From: Planctomycetota bacterium
Lineage (GTDB): Bacteria > Planctomycetota > Planctomycetia > Pirellulales > Pirellulaceae
NCBI GenBank assembly: GCA_963204915.1
Contig: CAUJHS010000050.1
Span: 1 to 64,000, forward strand
DNA length: 64,000 bases
Direction: 5' to 3'
Under the pieces are notes generated by a model. It did no database searches, was not told the origin of the DNA, and saw only the letters and a program-made list of their open reading frames with translations. This document shows positions 1-8,200 of this stretch, in pieces (the stretch's first letter is position 1; each line of letters starts with the position of its first letter). The position numbers and the translations under genes were made by a program.

Positions 1-152
1 CCCAAATGGACCTCCAGCTCCGCGTTGAGCATCTTCTCCAGCGCCGTTTTCATCAGCGCTCGCAGCGCTCCGTTGAGGTCTTCCAGGCTCGTCGCCTGGG
101 TCGCCAACTCTTGCGCCAGCTCCTCGGCCTTCTTCGTCCAATTCGCATCCAT
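1..152 (-). mobile_element. IS256-type (mutator) transposase, N-terminal part, cut by window edge
   Basis: Reading from the ATG at 150-152 towards position 1 gives about 50 residues beginning MDANWTKKAEELAQE and running to ELEVHLG at the edge. The acidic helix ending in ALMKTALEKMLNAELEVHLG resembles the start of IS256/mutator-type transposases, where a run ending E-x-HLGY comes before the catalytic core. Only the first part is visible, so whether the copy is intact cannot be told. The start codon lies only 3 bases beyond the stop codon of the IS3 orfB, so the two elements touch. Confidence 0.6.
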
Positions 153-155
153 GCG

Positions 156-1070
156 TCAGTCTCCGTAAATAAGTGAATCTGGGAAGACGTCCATTCTCCC
201 GACTGACACAAAATTCTCTACAGGCCCGCACGCCGCGAACGCCGCCGGGGTCTGATACCCCAAGCTACTGTGCGGACGGCGGTGGTTGTACTCCTCCCGC
301 CACCGCGCCGCCATGGCTCGCGCTTCGGCCAGACTCGTGAACTCCTCGCGGTCCAACAACTCGTCTCGCAGGCGGCTGTGGAACGACTCGGCATCGCCGT
401 TCTCCCACGGCGCGCCCGGCTCAATGTACAGCGTACTCACGCCCACCCGCGAGAGCCACTGCCGCATCGCCTTCGCGATGAACTCCGGACCATTGTCGCT
501 GCGCAAGTGCTCCGGCACGCCCCGCGTGCGGAACAATTCCGCCAGTACGTCCAGCGCGGTCTCGACCGTGATGCTCCGCGCCACCACCAAGGCCAGGCAC
601 TCCCGCGTGTGCTCGTCCACGATCGACAACCACTTTAGCGGCTTGCCGTCCGCCGTGCGGTTATGGATGAAGTCCCACGCCCACACTTGGTTGGGCCGCT
701 CCGCACGCTTCCGGGCGCAGCCGTTCTCGCTCGTGCCCAAGCGCCGCTTTTTCCGTTGCTTTTGCGGCACTTTCAGCCCTTCTTGCCGCCACAAGCGATA
801 CACCCGCTTGCGGTTTACCTCCCAGACTTCCGCTCGCAGCAAGGCCCACATCCGCCGGTACCCATACCGCGGATGCTCCCGCACTAAGGCATGCATCCGC
901 GCTACCAGTCGCCGCTCCTCCTCACGCTCCTGCGGCTGATATCGCTGGGTCGCTCGCGGCTGACCTAACACTTCACAAGCCCGACGCTCGCTGGCGCCGC
1001 ACTGCGCTTGCACGTACTGCACCGCCTCCCGCCGACGCGCCGGGCTCAGTAGTTTCCCTCCAAGGCTTCC
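156..1070 (-). CDS. IS3-family transposase OrfB (DDE integrase core)
   Basis: About 300 residues of meaningful sequence. The open frame itself extends upstream to 1376, but that part is only the shadow of orfA. An HTH_21-like segment (HPRYGYRRMWALLR) is followed by the rve integrase core: first Asp in WAWDFI, second Asp in RSDNGPEF, and Glu in ENGDAESFHSRLRDE, ending with the family's YNHRRPHSSLGYQTP. All three catalytic residues are present. It has no convincing start of its own and is probably made as a -1 frameshift product with OrfA. The last 15 or so residues may be encoded by flanking DNA. Confidence 0.85.
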   Translation of the reverse strand, partial: GSLGGKLLSPARRREAVQYVQAQCGASERRACEVLGQPRATQRYQPQEREEERRLVARMHALVREHPRYGYRRMWALLRAEVWEVNRKRVYRLWRQEGLKVPQKQRKKRRLGTSENGCARKRAERPNQVWAWDFIHNRTADGKPLKWLSIVDEHTRECLALVVARSITVETALDVLAELFRTRGVPEHLRSDNGPEFIAKAMRQWLSRVGVSTLYIEPGAPWENGDAESFHSRLRDELLDREEFTSLAEARAMAARWREEYNHRRPHSSLGYQTPAAFAACGPVENFVSVGRMDVFPDSLIYGD

Positions 1071-1330
1071 TTCAAAATCGCCTTGTCCAGCTCGGCCTCC
1101 GCCAGCAGCTTCTTCAGCCGCTGGTTCTCCTCCTGAAGCTCCTTCAGCCGCTTGGCTTCCTCGGCTTTCATCCCGCCGTACTGGTTCCGCCAGCGGTGGA
1201 ACGTCGCCTCGGAAACCTCCAGCGCCTGAAGCACCTGCCCCAGTTCCTTGCCGGCCGAAAGCATCCCATCCGCCTCCCGCAGCTTGCGAATGATCTGCTC
1301 CGGATTGTGACGCGTTCGCTTCTTCTTCAT
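1046..1330 (-). CDS. IS3-family transposase OrfA
   Basis: 94 residues. The N-terminal half (KKRTRHNPEQIIRKLREAD, then SEATFHRWRNQYGG) is the HTH_Tnp_1 fold that binds the inverted repeats. The C-terminal half (about residues 55-90) is a leucine-rich coiled coil of the kind that mediates OrfA/OrfAB dimerisation. The frame ends in GNY-stop, inside the start of orfB. A -1 shift in this overlap would yield the OrfAB fusion transposase. It appears intact. Confidence 0.85.
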   Translation of the reverse strand: MKKKRTRHNPEQIIRKLREADGMLSAGKELGQVLQALEVSEATFHRWRNQYGGMKAEEAKRLKELQEENQRLKKLLAEAELDKAILKEALEGNY

Positions 1331-1390
1331 CGAGAGTCCTCCCGGCCATTTCGGCCTCTATGACTATGACTCTCATAGCTCATGGTTTAG

Positions 1391-1962
1391 GTTTTGGGAG
1401 GCAGGCCAGATACCTTCGGGGCATAATGTCCGCCCGTTAAATGTGTTACACGCCCTATGAGGTACACAGTGGATCCGAATGATGGAGGAAATGGGGGAAT
1501 AATTTCTACTGCGAGGGCGGAACTCCAATTAACCTAGCGCTTTGTCCCAACCTAATTGTAGGTTTCGGCGGTGCTGCTGGCCTGCTCAAAAGTACTTCGG
1601 TTTTTTCATAGCACGATGAACAAGCCAGGAGCAGTACCCAATTTTGCATTTGCCGAACGGCTGAGGTTTAAGCGGAAATCCTCAGCGGATTTTAGCCTGG
1701 ACTGACGCTATCCCCTCGATTTAACAGTTTTATCCCACCTTTATTGCCCAAAGTGTTGACTTGACCTTTCGGTTGCTTATTATGAGGGACTGCACGTGTT
1801 GTTTAAGGGGGGTGCTTCCTGCTCGCTTCTCGTAGCCTGGGTGGAAGCGGTTTTTGAAATCTAGGCGTAGGTGCCCGGGGACGCATGCCGCTAATCACCT
1901 GGTTCATCTCCTTCGGGTTGCGTCCGTCAAAGGATATTTTCTTCGGGTCGTTGAGGTTTTTA
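1391..1962 (+). other. Non-coding leader region upstream of the exosortase operon
   Basis: About 570 bases with no convincing gene. It holds a small perfect hairpin at 1549-1564 (AACCTA, loop ATTG, TAGGTT) and two overlapping, mutually exclusive hairpins, CTGAGG 1661-1666 with CCTCAG 1680-1685, and AAATCC 1676-1681 with GGATTT 1687-1692. A sigma-70-like promoter follows at 1756-1783. Being just inside an IS junction, part of it may be scar sequence. Confidence 0.5.
1756..1783 (+). promoter_or_regulatory. Candidate sigma-70-type promoter of the exopolysaccharide operon
   Basis: TTGACT (1756-1761), a 16-base spacer and TATTAT (1778-1783) match the -35/-10 consensus at 5 of 6 positions each. 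Transcription would start near 1790, leaving a leader of about 170 bases before the preferred exosortase start at 1963. It is the best match in the non-coding region before the first gene. Confidence 0.5.
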
Positions 1963-2979
1963 ATGGGCAGAGCAACACAAAAGCGGAAAAAGCGACCTCA
2001 CTTAGACTTGTCTGGGGATCCTGGTAAGAGGTCGGAACGCCAGCCAGAAGTTCAGGTCGCTGCGCCGGAGTCGAGTCAGGAGGTGACCGCAAACGAAGTT
2101 GCGACCGTTAAGCTTTCGCCAATTCAAATCTCGGCGTTGGCCGTGTTCTCAGCGGTCTTTGTGTGGGCGTATTGGCCCACACTCAAGCTGCTGGTGGATA
2201 CTTGGAATCGCGAACCTGATTATTCGCATGGCTTTTTGGTGCCGGTATTTGCCGTCGTGTTTCTGTGGATTCGCCGGGATGTCGTTTCACCTCTTTTGAC
2301 TAAGCCTGCGATTTTTGGCGGGCTGGTGATGTTAGCAGCCTGCTTGGTGTTGCGGGCGGCAAGTGCATTGTTCTATGTCGAGGTCGTGGACGGTTGGTCC
2401 ATGATTCCCTGCTTGGCCGCGATTGCGTTGTTCGTGGGTGGTTGGAGCGCGCTAAAGTGGTCCTGGCCATCCATTGCCTTCCTCCTGTTCGCCATTCCTT
2501 TACCTTTTAAGGGTGAACGGGCGTTGAGCCTCCCCTTGCAAGGGATCGCGACGCGATTAAGCTCATATATGTTGCAGGCGCTGGGGCAGCCAGCGATCAC
2601 GGAAGGGCACACGATCGTGTTAAACGAATACCACTTGGAAGTGGAGCAGGCTTGTTCGGGGCTGAGAATCTTCATGGCGATTTTCGCCCTGGCCTTCGCC
2701 TATGTGGTGCTGACGCGTACCGAATGGTGGGAAAAGGCGATCTTAATGTTGGTTACGATTCCCATCGCCCTGTTGGCGAATGCGTTGCGGATCGTCGCTA
2801 CGGGATTGTTGTTACAATATGCGTCGAGCGAAGCGGCCCACAAATTCGCCCATGACTTTGCCGGGTGGGCCATGATTCCTGTTGCCGCAGCCATGTTTAT
2901 GGCCGTCATCTGGTATCTGCGACTGTTGTTCCGTGAAGTCTATGTGCTCGATGTACGCGATGCACTGCGCCGGGCATAA
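1963..2979 (+). CDS. Exosortase (transpeptidase-like membrane protein, XrtA/EpsH superfamily)
   Basis: Polytopic inner-membrane protease/transpeptidase that recognises PEP-CTERM tails of secreted proteins. With the start at 1963 it has 338 residues, close to the family's usual 280-320; a further in-frame ATG at 1885 would add 26. I prefer 1963 because GAGG lies 6 bases upstream. A charged cytosolic N-terminus is followed by about eight hydrophobic helices. The catalytic Cys231 is in EQACSGLR, the conserved Arg276 in ANALRIVA, and the conserved His is 293 or 297 in AHKFAHDFAGW. It heads the operon, followed by Wzz-kinase, TPR protein and EpsI. The planctomycete subtype XrtU is possible, but I cannot confirm it. 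Confidence 0.9.
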   Translation: MGRATQKRKKRPHLDLSGDPGKRSERQPEVQVAAPESSQEVTANEVATVKLSPIQISALAVFSAVFVWAYWPTLKLLVDTWNREPDYSHGFLVPVFAVVFLWIRRDVVSPLLTKPAIFGGLVMLAACLVLRAASALFYVEVVDGWSMIPCLAAIALFVGGWSALKWSWPSIAFLLFAIPLPFKGERALSLPLQGIATRLSSYMLQALGQPAITEGHTIVLNEYHLEVEQACSGLRIFMAIFALAFAYVVLTRTEWWEKAILMLVTIPIALLANALRIVATGLLLQYASSEAAHKFAHDFAGWAMIPVAAAMFMAVIWYLRLLFREVYVLDVRDALRRA

Positions 2980-3037
2980 ATTCGAGCCATTCTCCGTCCC
3001 TTTCGATGGGCGTCTTCGGTACGAGGTCTAGCTGACA

Positions 3038-5239
3038 ATGCAAAATTCGCGAATTGACCAATCCGCAAACCGGAACGGTGCTCCAATGGGGTCGCGGCGA
3101 CTACCGCCGCCTAAAGCGGCGTCGGGAGAAGCGATTAATTTCGCAACCGTCTTTGATTTCCTGCGCCGTTCGTGGCGAATCGCGACGCCCGCGGGACTTG
3201 TCTTAGCGGCCATCGCGTGTGCTGCAATTTACTTCACGTTTGTACCCAAGTATCGGGCAACCGCCTGGTTAAAGATCAAGCCGTGGGTTGGCGGCATTGT
3301 TTCGGATCTGCCTCAGGATGGCAGCTGGCTGGAAACCCAATTGCAGTTGATGCAAAGCCCCTTGGTAATCGATCCTGTTTTGGCGCAGCCGCAGGTAACG
3401 CGATTGACGGAAATCAAAAACCGTGGTGACAACGCTTCTGCTTGGTTGCGTTCGACGTTACGGGTTCAATCCGCTGGTCGATCCAATCTTTATCAAGTCT
3501 CCATGGATGTCGCGGAACGCAACGATGGCGTTGTGTTAATCGACGCTGTTTTGCAGGCCTATTACGATCTCCAGGAACATGAAGAAGCGTCGCGCATGCA
3601 GCGCGTCATCGAGCTGCTGAATCAGGAGCAGGAGCGCCGCGTTAATAAGATCGAATCGATGCGAAGTGGGCTGCATCAACTCGTAAAACAAGCGACCGGT
3701 AAGGAGCCGGTCGGACCTTATTGGAACAGCGAGTTTTTCTCGGCGACCAATCCCTTGGCCGATCTGGAACGACAAATTGTGGAGGTCGAATCGGAACGCG
3801 AGTTGATCAAGGCGAAGCTCAATGCAAGGCAGGAACAAGTCAGTCACGCCAAGTTTGAGCCGACGGAAAGTGAAATTCAGCAAGCCATTGACCGCCATGC
3901 GCAAACTCAAGAGTGGCAGACCTTCTTAGCCGCTCAGAAAACGCAACTTGCGAAAACAGAAAAGGCGCTGAAAGCGGGGAAGAATGACCCGGAGTATAAG
4001 CGTCAAGCCGCGGAGATTGTACGTCACGAGGCGGCCTATCAAGAGTTCCGTACCAAATTTGCCGAGCAGTTGCACGATGATATTGTGCGCGAGCGCCAAA
4101 ACGCTGTCGGTGCGGATCTGGCCGCGTTGAATAGCCAAATCGACGACATTCAACTGCGACTTGACGAACTGAATCGACGTTACACGAGTCGCCGCACGGA
4201 GCTGCAGGAAGCGAGTGGGCACACGTTGGATATCGAATTTGCCCGCGCTGACCTGGAACGGGAACAGGAGGTGCATGATGTGATTGCCGACCGCATTGTC
4301 AAACTCCAGACGGAATTGGGGTTGATTGAACCGCGTGTCGAAATCCTGCGGTTTGCTCAAGCTCCCTCAAGCCCCGTGGAAGCTGTACCAACCAAGAAGA
4401 TGACGATGGCGGGGGTTGGGGCGTTCTTCGTGCCATTCCTGCTCGGCTTTTTCTGGGAACGCACGTTACGACGCATTAGCGATCCGAACCAACTGCGGGA
4501 ACAGAGCGGATTTGAGATTATTGGCGAAATCGCCACACTTCCGGTCAGCACGGGAATGGTGCGCCGCCGTTCGGATCGCGTCTCGGACGACCTGGGCCTG
4601 TACCGCGAGAGTATTGACAGTCTCCGAACGTCGCTCGTGCTGTCACATCCGATCGAGGAAATGCGCATCCTGGCGATTTGCAGCGCTGTGAAGGGTGAGG
4701 GCAAAACAAGCATTTCTTCCCAATTGGCGGTCAGTCTCGCACGTTATTGCGGGGAGCGCGTCCTGTTGATCGACGGCGACATGCGCGATCCCGATATTCA
4801 CGAGATCTTCGATGTCGCCCGCGAGCCAGGCCTCTCGGCGCTGCTGGCGGGCGAGTGCACCGCGACCGAAGCCGTCGTGACGACATCGAGCGAACTGCTC
4901 GACGTCATCCCCGGCGGGCGGCTGCGGCGCAATCCGCATGCGTTAGTTACCGAAGGCAAGCTGAAGCCGTTGCTTCAGGAGTTGGGGCAGACTTATCGGT
5001 ATATCGTGATCGACACGCCGCCGATTTTGGCGGCCAGCGAGTCGCTCGTCATGGCCCGCTGCGCCGACGCATCGATCATGTGCACGATGCGCGACGTCAG
5101 CCGCATTGACCAGTTCCGCACTGCGTGCGAGCGGCTTGACGGTGCCGGGGCGTTCGCCGTGGGCGCGGTGCTCAGCGGCGTTCCGCAGCGGCAGTATTCG
5201 TATCGCTACGGCCATTATTACCCCAACCATCCTCGTTAA
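3038..5239 (+). CDS. Wzz-type chain-length determinant fused to BY-type tyrosine autokinase
   Basis: 733-residue co-polymerase that controls polysaccharide length and assembly at the inner membrane. A first transmembrane helix (about 53-70) and a long periplasmic coiled-coil Wzz/GNVR region (70-450) lead to a second helix (about 454-473). A cytosolic CpsD/CapB-like kinase follows: Walker A KGEGKTS at 552-558, Walker A' LLIDGDMRD at 576-584 and Walker B YIVIDTP at 655-661. The C-terminus (718-733) is a tyrosine cluster with five Tyr in 16 residues, the expected autophosphorylation tail. Fusion of both halves is typical of Gram-negative Wzc. The usual partner Wza is not seen in the window. Confidence 0.92.
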   Translation: MQNSRIDQSANRNGAPMGSRRLPPPKAASGEAINFATVFDFLRRSWRIATPAGLVLAAIACAAIYFTFVPKYRATAWLKIKPWVGGIVSDLPQDGSWLETQLQLMQSPLVIDPVLAQPQVTRLTEIKNRGDNASAWLRSTLRVQSAGRSNLYQVSMDVAERNDGVVLIDAVLQAYYDLQEHEEASRMQRVIELLNQEQERRVNKIESMRSGLHQLVKQATGKEPVGPYWNSEFFSATNPLADLERQIVEVESERELIKAKLNARQEQVSHAKFEPTESEIQQAIDRHAQTQEWQTFLAAQKTQLAKTEKALKAGKNDPEYKRQAAEIVRHEAAYQEFRTKFAEQLHDDIVRERQNAVGADLAALNSQIDDIQLRLDELNRRYTSRRTELQEASGHTLDIEFARADLEREQEVHDVIADRIVKLQTELGLIEPRVEILRFAQAPSSPVEAVPTKKMTMAGVGAFFVPFLLGFFWERTLRRISDPNQLREQSGFEIIGEIATLPVSTGMVRRRSDRVSDDLGLYRESIDSLRTSLVLSHPIEEMRILAICSAVKGEGKTSISSQLAVSLARYCGERVLLIDGDMRDPDIHEIFDVAREPGLSALLAGECTATEAVVTTSSELLDVIPGGRLRRNPHALVTEGKLKPLLQELGQTYRYIVIDTPPILAASESLVMARCADASIMCTMRDVSRIDQFRTACERLDGAGAFAVGAVLSGVPQRQYSYRYGHYYPNHPR

Positions 5240-5285
5240 TTCTTTCTTCTCTTACCGCACCTGACCGTAACGAGGCGTTTGGAGT

Positions 5286-8200
5286 ATGAGCAGCAAAAAA
5301 CGACACGACGCGAACGCGCACGCGAAAGACGGAGAGCGTCCGGTTCGTCGCGAACTAAGCATTCCGGTGCTGGTTTCCAGCTTGGTGATTGTTCCCGTCT
5401 TGGCGATTGCCTTGTATTTCTGGCATTCGTTTCAATACGAGCGACTTGCGTCGGCGTTTGAACAGCGAAGTGAACTGCTGGCGAAGGAAGACAAAGCGAA
5501 GGAGTCCGCCGATTACTTGTTCCGCTATGTGCAAATGCGGCCCGACGACGCCGAAGGGCGTGTTCGCTTGGCGCACGCTTACGACAAATCGGCCGGACCT
5601 GCGCAGCGGCCGCGCACGATTGAACTTTTCTATCGTGCGATCGGCGTCGCGCCCGACGACATTGAATCGAAATATCGACTGATCGAACTGCTTCTCGAAT
5701 CCAAACGATTCTCCGAGGCGAAGCAACAGTCCCAAGAGCTGGTCGATCAAAACGCGTCTGACGCCAAGTCGCTTCGGTTGCGGGCTCTCGCCATGCATGG
5801 CCAGTACACGTTGGACGCCCGTGGTTCCGTTCCCAAGCTCTATGAGACATTGCGAGACGCCGCGACCGCCAACCCCGGCGACCCAGAGCTGGCGATGATC
5901 ACCGCACGGTTCATTCGGAATGAATTATCCAATTTGCCGGAGAACGAACGGATCATTGAGGCCGACGGCATTATCAATCGCATGGTGAGCGTCGCACCGC
6001 GTAAGGCGGAGAATCTGTTGGCTCGTTATCAGTACCGGTTGGAATTCAACCTGCCTGAAGGCGATGACTTGGAAGTCGCGTTGGCGAGCGCTCCTGAGGA
6101 TCCCACCGTGTTAGTGGCGGCAGCTGAGCGGGCGCTGCGTCGCAAGGAAAAGGACGCCGCCATCAAGTTCCTCGAATCGGCCATCCAGGTTGACCCCGAA
6201 AACCGCAAAGCTTGGTTAACTTTAGGCGATCTTTACTTTTCCCAAGGCGATGTGCAGGGCGCCATCGCCAAGTGGACGGAGTCGCGGGAGAAAATTGGGG
6301 CCGACGATCCGGCAGTCAATTTCGGTTTGGCGAAGGCGTACCTCGCGATCAACGACTTGTCGAAAGCGGAAACGCAGATCAAGCAGATTGAGCGCATTGG
6401 TCAACGTTTGCGTCCGATGCTTCCCCAGAACGACGCCGCGATTTTTCGCGCTAACTTGGGTTTGCTTCAAGCGCAGCTGAGTATTGCGCAGCGGAATTAT
6501 CCGCAGGCCATTGAACGGTTAAAGGAAACCTTGGCGGCGGGATCGTCGCTCAAGGGTTCGGTCCGAGTGAGCGTGCCCGCCTCGCAAGTGCATTTTCTCC
6601 TCGGCGCCTCGTATGCAGCGATGGCCAAGTGGGACCAATCGGCCAAGTCCTACGAAGACGCCATCGCGGCGCAGCCCAATCTTTACGAGGCCCGCGTCGC
6701 CGCGGGGCAGGCTTGGCTTCAAGCCAATCGTCCCAAAGCGGCCACCGAGCAATTCCGCATGGCGCTCGCGCAGCGGGAATCTCCACAACTCTGGTTGGCC
6801 TATGCGCAGGCCGAGTTGCTTGACCAGTTGTCCCAACCGCCGACGTCTCGCTCCTGGCGCGCCTTCCAAAGCGCCGTGGCGAAATTGCAACGCCCGGATT
6901 TTGTGAAAGAGCTACAAGAGCCGTGGCGCGTCACCATGCTCGAGGCCGACTATTCCGTCTTGTCGGGGACGGATGAAGGGGACCGTGCTGCCGGGATTAC
7001 GGCCGCCGTCGAACTGCTCAAGGGCGCCGAATCGCGCTTCGCCGAACGCGCGGAGTTCTGGCGCGATGTTGCGGTTGCTTACCAGACGCTAGGCCAACTC
7101 GAGTTGTCGGACGCCGCCTTGGAAAAATATCTTTCGGTGGGCGGAGAGTCGACGGACTATCATCTGACGTACGCCCAGTTATTAGCGCAGCGTAACGAAC
7201 CTGAAAAAGCTTCCGAGGTGCTGGAGAAGGCGCTCGCGTCGGCCAGCGCCTCGGACCTCAATCGGATTCAGTTGGCCAAGGCGCAGCTCGCCGGGCGACG
7301 GGGCGAGTCAGCATTGGCCCGCGAACAACTCCGCAAGTTGCAAAAGGCGCAGCCCGCGAATACTGCGGTGCTGGTGCAACTGGCCGAAATGGCGGTCGAA
7401 GCCGGCGACTGGGGCGAGGCGCAAACATGGGAAGATCAGCTGCGCACGTTGGAAGGCGCCGACGGCACGTTTTGGAAATACTTCCAGGTGCAGCGCCTCT
7501 TGTCGCAAGTCACCGGCCCCGACCATCCCAAGCTGGTTTCAGCCGACGAGTTGGCGAACCAGGTCGTGCGGGCCCGGCCCACTTGGTCGGGCGCCTACTT
7601 GCTCAAAGGTCGACTCGCGCTGGTCCGGAACCATACGGCGGAAGCCATTGAACACCTGTCGCGAGCGGTCGAATACGGCGCGACGCAATTGCCCGTTTAC
7701 GAACGGCTGGTGTCGCTGCTATATCAGCACCAACGGTTCGCCGAGGCGGAGCAGTATCTTGCCCGGTTAGAAAAGCACGTGTCCTCGTCGCCGCAGCTTT
7801 CGGCCGTGGCGATTCCCTTGTCCGCGCAGCAGGGCCAACTGGATCGCGCAGTCGAACTCGCGCAGCAGGGCGCGGCCGATCGTCCGAACGATACCGTGGC
7901 GCAGATTTGGTTGGGCCAGGTGCTGCTGTTGGCGGGCAAGACCGAGGAGGCGGAAGCCGCGTTCCAGAAGGCCGTGGACGGGGCCCCGAAAGACGCTCGG
8001 GCGTGGAGCGGCTTGTTCTCATTCTATGTACGGACGAAACGCGATCAAGAAGCACGCGAAACGCTTGAGAAACTCGCTAAGGAAAGCGACTTGACCGAGG
8101 CGCAGCGGGCCTTGGCCTTAGCACAAGGCCACATGCTATTGGGCGATGAGAAAGAAGTCGAACGGCATTTCCGTGAGGCGGCCAAGCTCGCTCCCGACGA

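Larger units (their letters stand above)
156..1390 (-). mobile_element. IS3-family insertion sequence (orfA + orfB)
   Basis: Two overlapping minus-strand frames with IS3 organisation: a short helix-turn-helix orfA at 1046-1330 and a long DDE integrase-like orfB read in the -1 frame. I could not fix the ends. A weak candidate inverted repeat is TGAATCTGGGAAG near 173 against TGAGCTATGAGAG read backwards from about 1382. The orfB stop at 156-158 nearly touches the IS256-type start at 152, so the left boundary may lie inside what is printed here as the orfB tail. Confidence 0.75.

Noticed and set aside
1661-1692. Two mutually exclusive hairpins that might form an attenuator or riboswitch
   Set aside because: They lie upstream of the best promoter candidate (1756-1783), and there is no other promoter that would put them in the leader of the exosortase mRNA.
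1391-1884. Sigma-54 promoter as in PrsR-controlled exosortase operons of other bacteria
   Set aside because: No GG-N10-GC pair of suitable context was found; the TTGCAT at 1644 has no matching -24 element.
1885-1962. 26-residue N-terminal extension of the exosortase
   Set aside because: The ATG at 1963 has GAGG at proper spacing and gives a length nearer to the family; the upstream start has no well-spaced site.
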